Source: Halichondria panicea
Lineage: Eukaryota > Porifera > Demospongiae > Suberitida > Halichondriidae
Direction of reading: 5' to 3'
Assembly (NCBI RefSeq): GCF_963675165.1
Contig: NC_087381.1
Span: 6,387,378-6,451,377, forward strand
DNA: 64,000 nt
The notes under the pieces were generated by a model that did no database searches, was not told where the DNA came from, and worked only from the letters and a program-made list of their open reading frames with translations. The translations under genes were made by a program, and so were the position numbers. Shown piece by piece: positions 9,480 through 22,813 of this stretch (position 1 is its first letter; each line of letters starts with the position of its first letter).

Positions 9480-12096
9480 TTTGGGTACCGACTTGACTGC
9501 TTCAGTGTACTTTGATCACCACCTGCTGATGATGATATTGTAGTTCTTACAGTCTCTGGACCGGAGTTGCTGAGTATTGGAGCCTTTCTGATGACAGGGA
9601 ACTCTTATCTATTGGAATTATGATTTCAGTAGCAGTGAATTTACCGCTTTGAGTATACTTAACTGTCACCACCAACCTGTGAAGAGGAGTCACTATAATT
9701 AATTATGCAGTAAACTTCGCTCTTAGCATACACTGCTGACTGTACACCACATGAGAAGTGTCTACATGTTAACATTATAGTAATAGCTACATGCAGTATA
9801 TAAATCTATCATAGTATGGTTGATCACTGCCACTTTGTTGGATACTCTCTCCAAGTTTATGACCTCTTATTTGTAGCCTCCTCCGCAAGAGGTGTAGGTA
9901 ATTAACTTGGGTAAAGAGTTAAACAAGAGTTAAACAGATCAGATTTCACTATTACATTGTAAAGTCATGACTCACATTGGGAAAATCACACACACAATAA
10001 CAAGCTAGCTACTGTGTGTTCAATTCAGTACAAGAGTCCTACACACATAGCTCTAGCTTTACAGCCATGGAGTCACTCTCAGCACTCATAGATCATTGCA
10101 TGGGTCTGCATATAAAGAAGGTATAATTATACTAGTGATTCAAGCAGTACACATGATTTCGGGTATAAATCAAAGCTGGAAATCACTGAAACCATATAGC
10201 ACACTGTATACAACATGTACACTGTTAGAGAGGAAGTAATTGATCAAGTGGTAAACCACAACTGTAGTGATTAAGTGTACTCTCTCCACTTGGACGTAGA
10301 TCTAGATTTTCTTCAAGTTAATTTGTTCTAGAACTGAGCTGCTGCTGAACTTTCAAATTGGAGAGAACCACCCTAGATTAAGTGTTCTGTGCATTTAACT
10401 GCGAACATACTATACACTACCTTTTCAAGTACTGGCAGATCTTGGTAACTATCTCTTCCTTCCCCATATCCAATAAGATACTAATCAGTGCTCTAAAGGT
10501 TGCTTCGCTGGGTTCGTGACTTCTCCAGATTGACAAACTGTTGATCACTGCCACTTGATTGCTTCTACTTAAATAAGTCTCTCGCCTCACGTCAGCTTGT
10601 TCATTGTCAGTCAGCTTCAGTGGGTTGAGGTAGAGCTCCACATCATTAAAGTGCATAGCTACTGGAGCAAGGTCGTCTTGTACAATCTCTCGATCCAACT
10701 GCTCGTCAGTGACTCCATGCTTGACCATCAACTCATGGAGGCTGGTAGTCCCTGGATCCTATATACATATCAGTAGTATAATAACCATACAAACAAACTC
10801 TGCATGGTTTGGGTGTAAACTCTAAAACAGCAAGTTTGTACATGTACATTAAAAGTCCGAAACGCTCATTAAGGTGGGGCAAAGGAGTTGCAATTTACAT
10901 TTATTGCACAGCTGCAGACAATGCACCTTTTGATCGTCACCACTGATACTAAGCACAGAGGGACCAATATCATCATGAGCCACACCATGCAGCTAGATCC
11001 TGTATAATATACGTAGTACATGCATGAAGGGCTAGAGTATAATTAGACAGTTATGCATGTATATTCATAATTAAGCACTCACCAGAGGGTTTCTACCAGT
11101 GAAGACGCTGTACCTATTGAGAGTCTCCCTCAGACAACTGTAAGTTCCCTCAGTCTCACTCCTCCACGTCTCAAGGGCCTGGATCACCTCCTGTCTGGGA
11201 CTGACCGACTGAATTTTGACAACTGAAGTTTGAGATGGACTCAGCATTATTCTGAACATACGACTGTTTCGAGCAACTTGATCTGGATTTTCATTATCTG
11301 AATTGGTAACCAGTTCGGCAAAATGGGAAATGAAAGCTCTGAGATTTGCTCATCTTTCTTGGTATTCTTGTCACTGTGGATACACTGTATGGTGGTTTGA
11401 TCCAGGCCAGCGTACGGCTCAAACTGTAAGAGATGCGCAAAGGGTAGGCCAACTTGTTGTGTTGATTTGATCATTATTCTGTTGGAGGAGACAGCTGCTG
11501 CAATATCTTTGAGTTAACCAGTGGGAGGTCAGGAGATTTTTCAGAGGATGCTTGACAACTTCATCTGGATCAATCACCGATTCAATCACATTCACATTGC
11601 GGCCAAAACATTCAACTATCTCACGGATTGTGCTCATAATTTTGGAGTGATGTATCAGACCTTCAGGTCGAACTGTGTCAGAGCGCATTTTGAGAGCAAG
11701 AGTTCAGCCATTTTCCGCAAGCTCGAGGTGCACGGTGATCCCATCATCGTTGCACCAGCAGATCCCACTCTTCCACACAGAGCAGAATTTTTGTAGTGGA
11801 GGGACATCATGCATTATGTTACTGGCAGGGACAAGGCCGAACGTGGAACACTATCCTCAGAATGAGGACTTGAAGGCAGCGAGGATCAAAAAACTCGGTT
11901 TTTTGAGATGTTTCAAGTATTCAAACCAAAATGGTACTTGATACTTTGCATGAGCGTCTTTCCAAAATTGCTCTGGAAATTCGATTCGAATGAGCCCTGG
12001 AAAGAAGAGGTATCGAGTGTCAGACTCAGGAACAGAAGCATCTCTGTCAGTGGAAGTAATTTCCTTCGAAATGAAATCTAAATAATAACTATCCAA
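9480..12096 (-). pseudogene. ROCO-death domain gene remnant (paralogue of 26.3-31.5 kb)
   Basis: Read on the minus strand: the end of the COR region and post-COR region (12096 to about 11093), a short linker exon (about 10975-10908), a death-domain exon (10758-10417) and a Ser-rich exon (about 9594-9480). The death domain is well kept, with LAPVAMHFNDVELYLNPLKL and WRSHEPSEATFRALIS. The Roc GTPase and most of COR are absent. Breaks include reading-frame changes near 11830-11950, a 4-base insertion (GCAT) in the linker exon relative to the paralogue, and a stop in the last exon. Where the paralogue has stops, this copy has CGA, GAA and CAA. The death domain lies before the Ser-rich exon, opposite to the paralogue, and the junction phases still fit (phase 2). 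A 5'-truncated duplicate is the simplest reading. Confidence 0.7.
9660..10400. other. stretch without a recognised exon
   Basis: Apart from the short exon at 9480-9594, the sequence down to the death-domain exon at 10417 shows nothing I can assign. Confidence 0.4.
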
Positions 12097-12200
12097 GTGG
12101 TTTCCTGTTTGCCGTTACAAGAGGCAGTTTTGCACAGAGTTGGGAGCACGGAGCTTGTCCTCTGTCCGTGGAATCAAGAAGGTCTGCATGTGGGAGTTTC

Positions 12201-12376
12201 TGTGTATCTAAATAGTTATTTCAATCCGTGCCATAGCTAGTGTCCTTTATAGAGAGGTTGTCCTCTAGTGGGAGGGTCCGTTATGGGAGGTTCCACTGTG
12301 TACATTGCAGTGAATGGTCACATAATTACACAGGACACTAGCTATGGCACGATTGAAATCACTATCTAAGTACACA
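12201..12376. mobile_element. short hairpin MITE
   Basis: About 45-bp arms (TCAATCCGTGCCATAGCTAG at 12221 and its complement near 12335) face each other. The centre holds a piece of the Tc1/mariner-like end GGGAGGTTCCACTGTG. It is non-coding. Confidence 0.65.
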
Positions 12377-12837
12377 CAAAATTGTAGCTATAATAATATA
12401 GTGTACCATAACGACTGATGCATGTGGAACCATTGCCATGCATGGATCATCACCGACTTGCATGTTCCTAGTGGGTTCTTTCCATACTGAGTATATAATA
12501 TCCATGCAGCATGACAATGCATTATGCAGCTACCGTATAACAATAACACAGCAACCCAAATTGTTGGCTCCCATTCCCTCATCAGCTGTGCTATTCCGAA
12601 AAATAGCTTGAGGTTTGAGTGGTAGTTAAATATTACACGTCAATCGTAGCTGTCACAGTAATGCTATTCATGGATATTCAAATCTTTCCTGTGTACTCAC
12701 TCTGCTGTGTACTGCATGTACTTCTCAACCATTAATTGTGTGGTCGCAAAAGAATGCATGCTATACTGGAAATGGTGTGATTTGCACAAGAAGTTACTGA
12801 AAGAAAATGGAAACCAAACATTTCCTCAAGAAATATG

Positions 12838-15365
12838 CACATTTACATCGCTGTACTTGGTTCTCTGACCTTCATCTTCTATGTACTTATCTAAGATTGC
12901 TTGGCTGTGGGTTATAGAAATACAAGAGAGCTTGGAGACACTTTCTTCAAGGAAACAACACATGATCAGTTTGACAATGAATGTGTATTTTACTTTGAAG
13001 CTGATTACGCAATCCCACACATAATGTTTGTTTACCATCTGCATGTCTAGCAGTTCTTGTTGGGCTAACCTGTGCGTGCTGTGGATTGAAAAAGAGTTGG
13101 TACTACGTTTTGTTTGAACCTTTTTCCTGCGTTGTTGTTCATTCTTACCATAATTTTATTTTTATTGACTACATAATTATACGCCACCCATCATGCTTCT
13201 GCCATTCTCATATTTTACGCAATTTCTGTTCTTGTATTTGTTGTGACATACCGAGCTGCGTATTACAACATTGTTCACTGCTTTAGAAAGTGTAAAAGAT
13301 CAGCTGATGAAGGTACTGGTACGATAACATCAGATGAACCAGTTTGTGATTTGGCTACTTGCATTGACCCAATAAAAAAGCACACAATTCGTTGCGTGTT
13401 ATGTATTTGCTGTGCAAAATATTTTAACCCCGAAAACCAACAGTGGCACCCCTTGTATCGGTAGAAGGTTAAGCTTCTGTGAAGATGGTATTGTGAAATA
13501 TGTAATACACAGTTGCTTGTTGTTCACATTTGTAGTGTTGTCATTCTTCTTATCTGGAATTCTGGTATTTGTGGTGGTTCTCTTTCTCATTGTTTCTATC
13601 AACCTTGCCATTGACGATGCTCCCAATCGACTGCTAAACATCAATCAGACGATTCTCGTATTTACTACTCTCACAATCACTTACAAACTGTATCAAAGTA
13701 AGAGCAGCGGCACGATCTTGGACCAACCGGTAAAGGCCAATACAAAAAAACTGAAGCCGACTTCACTATACCGCTTACAGGCACTCCATGCAGCCTGGGC
13801 GCTGCAACTACGGACACTCCACCTACTGGCCTGGGCACTGCAACTACGGACACTCCACCTACAGGCCTAGGCGCTGCAACTATGGACACTCCACCTACAG
13901 GCCTGGACGCTGCAACTACGGACACTTCACCTACAGGCCTGGGCACTGCGACTATACGGACACTCTTCCTACAAGCCTGGGCACTGCAACTACGGACACT
14001 CCACCTACATGTAACTACGGGCGCTCCACCTACTGGCCTGGGGGCTGTAACTACGAACACTCCACCTACAGGTCTGGACGCTGTAACTACGGACACTCCA
14101 CCTACAGGTCTGGGCACTGCAACTACGGACACTCCACCTACAGGCCTGGACGCTGCAACTACGGACACTTCACCTACAGGCCTGGGCACTGCAACTATAC
14201 GGACACTCTTCCTACAAGCCTAGGCGCTGCAACTATACGGACACTCTCCCTACAAGCTTGGGTGCTGCAACTACGGACACTCCACCTACTGGCCTGGGCG
14301 CTGCAACTACGGACACTTCACCTACAGGCCTGGGCACTGCAGCTATACGGACACTCTTCCTACAAGCTTGGGCGCTGCAACTACGGACACTCCACCTACT
14401 GGCCTGGGCGCTGTAACTACGGACACTCCACCTACAGGTCTGGACGCTGTAACTACGGACACTCCACCTACAGGTCTGGGCACTGCAACTACGGACACTC
14501 TTCCTACAAGCCTGGGCGCTGCAACTACGGGCGCTCCTCCTACTGGCCTGGGCGCTGTAACTACGGACACTCCACCTACAAGCCTAGGCGCTGCAACTAC
14601 GGACACTCCACCTACAGGCCTGGACGCTGTAACTACGGACACTCCACCTACAGGCCTGGACGCTGTAACTACGGACACTCCACCTACAGGTCTGGGCACT
14701 GTAACTACGGACACTCCACCTACAGGCCTGGACGCTGTAACTACGGACACTCCACCTACAGGTCTGGGCACTGCAACTACGGACACTCTTCCTACAAGCC
14801 TGGGCGCTGCAACTATGGCGCTCCACTTACTGGCCTGGGTGCTGTAACTACGGACACTCCACCTACAGGTCTGGGCACTGTAACTACGGACACTCCACCT
14901 ACAGGCCTGGACGCTGTAACTACGGACACTCCACCTACAGGTCTGGGCACTGCAACTACGGACACTCTTCCTACAAGCCTGGGCGCTGCAACTACGGGCG
15001 CTCCACCTACTGGCCTGGGCGCTGTAACTACGGACACTCCACCTACAAGCCTGGGCGCTGCAACTACGGATACTCCACCTACAGGCCTGGGCGCTGCAAC
15101 TACGAACACTTCACCTACAGGCCTGGACGCTGTAACTACGGACACTCCACCTACAGGTCTGGGCACTGCAACTACGGACACTCTTCCTACAAGCCTGGGC
15201 GCTGCAACTACGGGTGCTCCACCTACTGGCCTGGGCACTGTAACTACGGGCGCTCCACTTCAAGAGGCTCCACCTCCAAGTACTAACTATGATGATTGGA
15301 GGAATAAGAATAAATCCGATAAACAGAATTGGCTGAGCTTCTTCTTGATGCTTTACAAGCTCTAA
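12838..15365 (+). pseudogene. multi-pass membrane protein locus, degenerate, with repeat tail
   Basis: No family is recognised. Hydrophobic segments appear in successive frames: LAVLVGLTCACCGLKK (about 13050), SAILIFYAISVLVFVVTYRA (about 13200), LLFTFVVLSFFLSGILVFVV (about 13520) and QTILVFTTLTITYKL (about 13650). Each would fit a membrane helix. They are split by stops or frame changes, one near 13460, so the locus is broken or has introns I cannot place. It runs into a Thr/Pro-rich minisatellite (13785-15270) and ends with a short unique segment and a stop at 15363-15365. A membrane protein with a mucin-like stretch is the likely ancestor. Confidence in function is low. Confidence 0.4.
13785..15270 (+). 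repeat. 36-bp coding-style minisatellite, about 40 copies
   Basis: The unit GGCCTGGGCGCTGYAACTAC plus GGACACTCCACCTACA is 36 bp, so each frame gives a 12-residue repeat. One forward frame reads TGLGAVTTDTPP (Thr/Pro-rich, mucin-like), another NYGHSTYRPGRC, and the reverse strand VGGVSVVTAPRP. Occasional units change length and swap the frame, for example near 14810. Long open frames on both strands are thus expected and are not separate genes. Confidence 0.85.
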
Positions 15366-16175
15366 AAAGAATGGGGGGAAATGAGTAGATCTATAACATT
15401 ACTGAGATCCTACAATAGTACGTGTTATAATAATAATAGCTATTGTTTTGTTATAGCCAGGGTCATATAGCTATAGCTATTGAATATCGAGTTGTCACAT
15501 AATGATGCATTTACTATAATTATACCGGTGACATAAGGGTAAAATTAATTTCTGCCATTAATTTTCTGTGTATGAGAATAAATCACAAAAATTTGTAGTC
15601 ACAGATATTGGAAAATTCCACTTGCGAGTAATTAGACACGCTATGAATAACATTAATTTCACAAATTTTAATACCAGGATTTCCTTTTATCTTGTCATGT
15701 TGGAAATTAGAGCCTTCAATGTAACTATATATATATGGGGTAAGAATAAAATAATGGTCACATAGGATCAAAATAACATGCAAATATATTATGCTTTCTA
15801 TCCGAAGTATTACATGTAAGCTACTGGGTTGTTCGCTATAGTTATTACACTCTATCAACACATCTGGTGGGAGCCAGCACACAGCTCTTGTAAAAGTAAA
15901 CTCAAAGTACATTTAATGAGATTCATATTATTACGAGCATAATTTAGCGTCAATTACAAATTCGCTAAAATTAATCCGTTTATAATAGTAACATTAATGT
16001 ACATCACAGTGTCTCTCCCGCATGCATGTATTAATTAACCCATTTTAGTGTACAAAATTATTGTTATTACAATAATTACAAAACATAGTGAGGAGGAAGA
16101 GGAGAAGAATTAAAACTCACTATATATTACTAGCTATCAGTTTCCGTATAAGTTATAAGTTATAATTATATAGCT
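15366..16175. other. AT-rich intergenic region between convergent loci
   Basis: No gene is seen. The text AAAATTAATTTCTGCCATTA and GCGAATTTGTAATTGACG-type ends (15540-15970) resemble another repeat copy at about 57540. Confidence 0.45.
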
Positions 16176-19100
16176 TTAACTGTCATCGTACACGGGGATA
16201 GTCACAGGCCCATAAGCCTCACAGGGTGTTAGTTCAAACTTCACCTCTGAAACATCATCCCCTACTGTAGAGGGTTGAGGATTTCCAGACCCATAAGCAT
16301 CACAAGGTGTTAGTTTGAACTGCACCTCTGAAGCACCATCACTTGCTGTAGAGGGTTGAGGGTTTCTAGTGGTACTCATCAAGTTTGCCTCTTGAAATAC
16401 ACTGATGTAATCATAGACATGATGGGGAAGCTCATCCAGAACAACTTCAGGCCTCCTGTATATGTGGGTGTTTGACATTCATGAAAGCACCACGCTACAC
16501 ACTCTTCTGAAAACGCTGTAATGGTATTCCAAGTATAAGCAAAGCTAATATAATTTGAGAACCAAGCATTATTTTGCCTCTATAGAAGCCTATAGAAATT
16601 CTTACTTTCACTTAATTAATCCCTTTAGCAGCTGTAGCAGTCTACACAGACAACAGAAACACACACACAAAAGCACTACTACCGTATACCTCGCTTGCGC
16701 ATGTGCACCGAGGCATAATAAAATAGTATACGTATATCAATGAATTGATGAACTCACATATCTAGATCTGGTGGACTACTTTCATTGATACGCAAGGTCT
16801 TCGATTTATATCTCCGATATCTCAAAGCAACCAGCAAAATTACGGCCAACAACAGAGCAACTACCATCAATGATCCAATCACAATGCCAATCACAGCACC
16901 TACACTCAGTAGTGAAGGAGCTGCAATAAGTCGTATAAGTACATAAATAGTCATAAGTCCTGTTTTGAGCTAAAAACATATACACGCCATTTCCCTATAA
17001 TTATCGTTGTTATGATTGCTAGAAGAATTAATGCAATTAGCTATACTCTTTTAAACACACCTTCTTGTACACACCGAAGAGGACTAGCTTCCGCCCACAC
17101 TCCATCTTCACATGTCCTTATCTCATCTCCTAGGAGCTGGAACCCTTCATCACAGGTGTACGTAGCAACTGTCCTATGTGGTCCTTCAGACACATTGTAG
17201 ATGATCATTCCATTAGCGAGTGGTAGAAGATCATTACACAAAGCTGCACGTGAGAACATTATGTCATTAGAGGTTTATTAGTATACAGGTTTGGTTAATT
17301 GGTGACTAATTCAACAGTGGGCTCAGATCTCAGAATATTAACTCGTATTATGTTTTCACAACTTACGGACACACTGTGGTTCTTGGCCAGTCCACGCCCA
17401 CACCATTCTACTTACTGCCTCTCCAGTGGTACAGTTCCTCTCTTTATCCCCATCTAGGAACAACCCATCATCACACGTGTACATTGCTATGGTTCCCAGG
17501 AAAGTGGTGCCAATGTGATACATGATTGATCCATTCCCAAGAGGTGGCAGCTCTTCACACTGTATACCTGCAACATCAATTAGTTATTCTAGAACAATGA
17601 CGTATGCAACCTTAAAACCCAACTCCGAAAGCATCCTATATTATTACATATATACTATGTCCAGTCAGTGCTAGAGCTTTCATTTAACTTGTGCTATGGT
17701 AGATCTATAGTTAGAGGACTAATAAATAAACACATTTTTGAATAAGGTTGTTTTATGTGGAGCGAAGGCCAAATAGAAGAACTGTATCAATGAATGTTAG
17801 TAATAACTTACGTTGACACGTTGGTGGTACTCCACTGAAAGTGCTGTCACTCTGACAAACTCTGATCACGTTTCCGATAAGAATGACTCCAGGGAAGCAG
17901 ATGTGCTCAGCGTTAGTTCCCTCAAGGTATGGAGCCGTCGTGTCAGGTGAGTACTCAACACTACCATTAACAAGCAATTCCAGCTCTTGACAGACAACTA
18001 TATACGGAACAGAAAAATAATTATAGGAGAATCTATGTCATTTGGATCACCAAACTATGATTGCCACTGACATACAAAAGATTAAATCAATAATTATGTA
18101 CCACTTAGTCTAGCAGTTCCAACTCTAAGTAAATCATTTGCAAAAATCAGAATGCCCAAAATTGGAACACACGTCCTCTTAAATATACCATGCAGCTAGT
18201 GAACTGCCTATGTATGAAAGAATTTACTAGCTACACAAGCATAATTGTAGTTCGTACATAATTAATTATCCTTAACGTACATAATGTGTACATGTATACA
18301 CATACCTTCGTCCTCGATAATGGTAGCGTCGGCAGTACCCAGATTTAGGGACACTCTCTCCCCACTAATGATGGTTAGTATGCCTTGAAATATTTTGTTA
18401 GTCTCAAATATGTGATTATCATTCAAATCAACTGTGATCATTATGGTTTGCATGCCTGCTCTCAGAATGATTGGCATGTCGATAATTGAAGTGTAGTCTA
18501 GGCCAGCCATAGCAGCAAAATCTGGTTGTTTGGGTGTGGGTGTGTGGGTGTGGGTGTGCGTGTGGGTGTGTGTGTGTGTGGTAAGGTGGGTGTGGGTGTG
18601 GGTGTGTGGGGGGATGTGTGGTAAGGTGGTAAGTGTAATACTGAAGATGCTCATAGAGCATTGCAGCAGCAAAACAGATATATACAATAACATTTTATCG
18701 TAATGACCTTAATAATTAATATGGAATGATCGAAGCAACAATTAGATCGACTAGAAAACAGTGTTTTTTATCGTCTTCGAAGATCACCTACAAGTTTCAA
18801 CTACACTAAGTAATCATTAGCAGTTAAAGCAGTCCATGAAAGTACTAGATCTAGTTTGCTCAAACAGCTCATTTTGTGTCCAGTCCACACACACACACAC
18901 ACACACACATAACCGATCACTCTACCTTGCTGCGCTGCACACGCACGAGGTAAATACGTATGTCATAAATAAAGACTTTCACCTGCTATTAGACCGTCCG
19001 CAGTCGAGAAGGACAACTCAATATCTCTGTTTAATATATGGTTACTAGTCACTCCTACAGTGAATATCATTGGTCCTCCGTCCTCCCTGGCAGAGTATGG

Positions 19101-21568
19101 TGGGTTGATGAAACCAACACTCACCTCTGTATGGATTAGCGACTAAAATAAGAATAAGAAAGCACCACCACAATTTACCTTCATTATCCAAAATTGTAAT
19201 GTTACTGACATATGGATTGAGTACAAGGTTGCCAGGTAAACTAGTGCCTTCAAGCTCAATAAATCGCAGAGAAAACTGCTCTTCAAATTCATAATGGATA
19301 TCCTCTGTTATCTCAACCATGATGCAACTGCGACGACTAGTATTGCTAAAGCTTACAGAATGGGCAAAATGAGGTCCAGTCATTTCCATATAGTCATCGC
19401 CATCTGTGAATCAATACAGGATGCAATAGACAGCAGCATCTGTAATTCTGTACACACTATACCTGCTGTGCCTTGTACAGTTTCAACCCCAATACTGATG
19501 GTTAATATTCCTATTGGAGTGTCCTCTAAAGGTTCAAGCATTCTCACACACACTTCCAGCATTCCAATCCTTTCGTTAACTATGTACGAGATGTTCTCGA
19601 AGCCAATGCGGAATACTGAGAGATATCATTAGATTTTATTATTTCTAACAGAATAATTATTATGTTAATAACTCACGGTCGTCATCCTCAATAATGATAA
19701 AAAAACTGGGATATTGAGGGAGGATCTTGAATACTGGTAATGTTGCATCAGTGGGTAGACTTAGTCTGAGTTGAGCAGCTTCTGTTACCTCAGGCAGATT
19801 GTCCCCAAATATAGTCAAACCATATACAGTGGTGTCATTTTCCTCTGGTCCTATTGATAGAAAATTTGATGATGGAAATACGAAATCATTGTCCTCTCCG
19901 TCTGCTAAAGGAATGGCATTTCCAAGTCCCTCCGGAGCAGTTAGGAACAAATTAACCACTAAGCTGATGGTTTGTTCAGTTAAATTCCCTGCTCCTTTGA
20001 TGATTTGAATTTGGTGATCGGCTTCTACCTCCGAATATGTTGTATTTGGTAGGGCAAATCCAATAAAGATATCTGTGTACATTATTATTTAATGCATTAA
20101 GTTTGACCACAATATGCTTTAACTCACCATCGTTGTCTATAATGTCAATGCGAATTATATCGCCACCATTGCTTTCAATTGAAGTTAATGGTGGCACATT
20201 GTTGGGATCTTGAAAACTTAAAGTAACTACAAAATACTCCAAGACTTCGTCAATCATGTCATCAAATATCAGTACATCTCCAGCCAAAAGAATCTCCCCA
20301 CCAGCCATAAAATTCAGTGTGATGGGTGTAGTAAAGAAATCTATCCTGCCTGGAACTATAGTCATAATAATGGTGATATAATGATTGAATTGAAATGTTC
20401 AGCTTACTGGTGTTTGCTCCTGCAAATGGTCTGGTAGTTGGTAGAGGTGTAAAATCTTCAGGAGCGATCATGGGTGTCAGAACTAGTGAGATATCGGAGG
20501 CCAGTTCTATCTCATTGGCCACTGTCACATCAATGGAGATGAAGCCATCATCCTCATCTACAAGTCTGCTGATCTCTCTCAGCCGAAAAACGAGGGCTAA
20601 TAATTATTATTAATGGAATGAAAATCTAGTGAAGGTATTAATTGTTACCAGTGCTATCCTGTATGATAAACTCCTGCCTACTCTGAAAAAAAACATTTGG
20701 CAAAGATGAATCAAAAAGTGCTCGGTTAACATTGGCCACACCAATCAACACCAAATCCAACACAAAAGTCTCATCTGGTTCCAATGCCACTCTGTCTGCT
20801 TGGAAGGTGATGGAGGTAGTTCCACCAGGGTTGAGAGGTAGAAAAACAAAACTCTGACCTATACTGAACTCCTCCTCTGAAGCTGTTAGTGTGGAAGTAA
20901 GCAACATAAACTCCATTATCTATTTCTATTACTATAAAAATACCTGTTCCTTCCCCATTGTAGTCAATGGCCATCCTAAGCTGTGCATTAGATGGACCCT
21001 TGAAGTATGCAAGTGGAACATCATAAGGAAATTGGGCCTCTGGTCTAGTGAAGGTATCTGAGCCAAAGCCGTACACTGCAAATTGAAAAATAATACACGG
21101 GCAACTACAAACCAAATAATAATTTGTTGACTGTGAAGTTGTATTTGATGGAAATATACAGCACGCCCATGTATCTACACCCACACACACAAACACACAA
21201 ATATATTACCGTGTACGGCGCTTTGCGCATAATAATTGTACCACAGCTAATCTGAATTTACTAGCACTAGAAAAGTATGTTCCTGACTGAAATTAACACT
21301 TACCTATGCACTGGAAGCATTGACCACCATCATTGTAATACAGTCCTACATTATTATTGACACAACAGTCCTCAGCATCGGAAGAAGGTCCCCCCACAAC
21401 AAGAGTAGCACAGCCAGGATCAGTGAAGCATCCAGTGAATTGGGCTTGAGCTGTAAAAAAAATAGATCCATATCTTTATACATCTATAGCTATTGAGCAT
21501 GTCTTACCAGCAGTAGTGGAAATGAGCAAGGTGATCGATGTCAGTAGGAGCTGATTTGAAACCCCCAT
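16176..21568 (-). CDS. Calx-beta/CCP transmembrane receptor-like protein, complete 16-exon gene
   Basis: Exons (high to low): 21568-21508, 21450-21304, 21075-20944, 20882-20649, 20596-20408, 20355-20128, 20072-19677, 19615-19463, 19403-19179, 19126-18983, 18521-18306, 17997-17812, 17567-17367, 17243-17061, 16920-16758, 16455-16176. They join to 1045 codons plus TAA without a break; every junction is phase 1 except the last (phase 2). Order: signal peptide (about 1-20, QLLLTSITLLIS); a six-Cys segment (21-69); about five Calx-beta-type modules (70-708), most closing with motifs such as IIDND, IIEDDD or ILDNE; three CCPs (709-770, 771-837, 838-898); a membrane helix (about 903-928, VGAVIGIVIGSLMVVALLLA) followed by RYRRYKSK; and a 115-residue cytoplasmic tail. 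The tail has HHVYDYISVF and two copies of a unit starting NPQPST and ending LTPC(D/E)AYG. Calx-beta modules usually bind calcium and occur in sponge aggregation factors; CCPs bind protein. A surface recognition role is inferred; ligand and signalling are unknown. Confidence 0.9.
16575..16717. mobile_element. repeat fragment in last intron of the receptor gene
   Basis: TACCTCGCTTGCGCATGTGC and the following CACCGAGGCAT match, inverted, the terminus of the element at 54409-54962. The neighbouring GAAGCCTATAGAAATTC text is shared with that element too. Confidence 0.6.
18523..18615. repeat. CA/CCCA microsatellite next to a splice acceptor
   Basis: On the minus strand a CA-rich tract ends in ACAACCAG, the acceptor of the receptor exon starting at 18521. 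This is the second case in the window of a dinucleotide tract in the acceptor position. Confidence 0.75.
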
Positions 21569-21599
21569 ATCTGATATTTGTAGATCTATTATAGATCCA

Positions 21600-22800
21600 C
21601 TATGAAAGTAGCTCTATTATACTATTCTATCAGTGTGATGATTTCATTGGTGATGAAACATATGTAGGAAGTATAACAACCTTTGGCCTCATTAGTGGTA
21701 AATGATGTATTGTACCATGTGTTAGTGTACTGCATGTGTATGATTATGTTCTGTTTGGCGCTTATGCCCTTATTTGGTTATTGTCTAATCTACCTCTTTG
21801 TGTTTTCTGTTTTGTATAAATGACCTGTTCTTGTTCAAAGTTCCATATTTGTGAATTAAACTTGAATCTCTCAAAAAAGTGAGCTGCTGTATAGAAGGCC
21901 GTCTCTTCAATTTCAGTGTCAAGTTGAGAGTTGGTCACTTTTGTACGCTCTTCAATAGTCACACTCAGACTGAGTGAGGACTGTGAGTCCGACTCCTCTG
22001 TCCACCAGCTCCTGCATGCATGTGAGTAGCCTCGATTCTAGGCCGCGAAGAAAAAGGCGGCCTGGTATACTTTGTATGCGCATGTGTGTACATTACCCCA
22101 AAAAGGGGGTAATCCGTGTATTTGTGGATATACTGTCAGTAAAATAAACCGTATACTATTTGTATTCTGAAGTTACAGTCCGTTACATAGAAGTATTGTG
22201 GAAAGATGGCTGAGTTCTTACGCCCTTTAATACTGTATCAAGCCAAGTCTCTACTTAACGACATCCTACACTGTAAGGCTACAGATGTTATAGGAAAGGC
22301 ATGGTGTGTTCCTGTGGGTCCCCTGATGAGGCTGTGGTAACATGGACCAGGCAAGTCTTCTGCTATTAAATCTTGCCTTTATGTTCGACAGGAAGTCATT
22401 GCTGAAGATAAAGAAGCTAATAATTACTCATAAAAGCTTTTAATAAGCTTTAACTCGACACTCAGGAAGTTTAATATTCACTCAAGATCTACTGATGTAT
22501 TAATTAATTACAGGGCCGGCGGAACCGGTCAGGTTGGTCAGGCCAAAACCTGACCACTTTTCTTGCATTCACTTATATATTTGGTAACGGTCGTTAACAT
22601 TAAAAATGAAAAATTAATTACATTGCTTTAAATTGAATTTCTTTTTTGTACACATTTAATTACATTTACATTACATTGCATAATTATGATCGTAAATAAA
22701 TTGATTCAAACGTTCATCAGAATATAGCATTACTCACATTCACTCAAACTAATTAATGTTCTGTAGTTTTTCAACTAGAAATCTATACACACAATTATTG
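21600..22800. other. upstream region of the receptor gene, no gene seen
   Basis: This 1.2 kb lies 5' of the receptor start and may hold its promoter, but I see no clear motif. A truncated TAGCCTCGATTCTAGGCCG element starts at 22027 (to about 22110) and has no matching right end. The remainder is AT-rich. Confidence 0.4.
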
Positions 22801-22813
22801 CATAAAATTTGTG

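Noticed and set aside
13677-15238. Minus-strand frames rich in VGGVSVVTAPRP
   Set aside because: They mirror the 36-bp minisatellite; there are no upstream or downstream coding features on that strand.
22325-22360. CTGATGAG text suggestive of a hammerhead ribozyme core
   Set aside because: The required GAAA core after stem II and a closing stem III are absent; the same holds for CTGATGA at about 13305.
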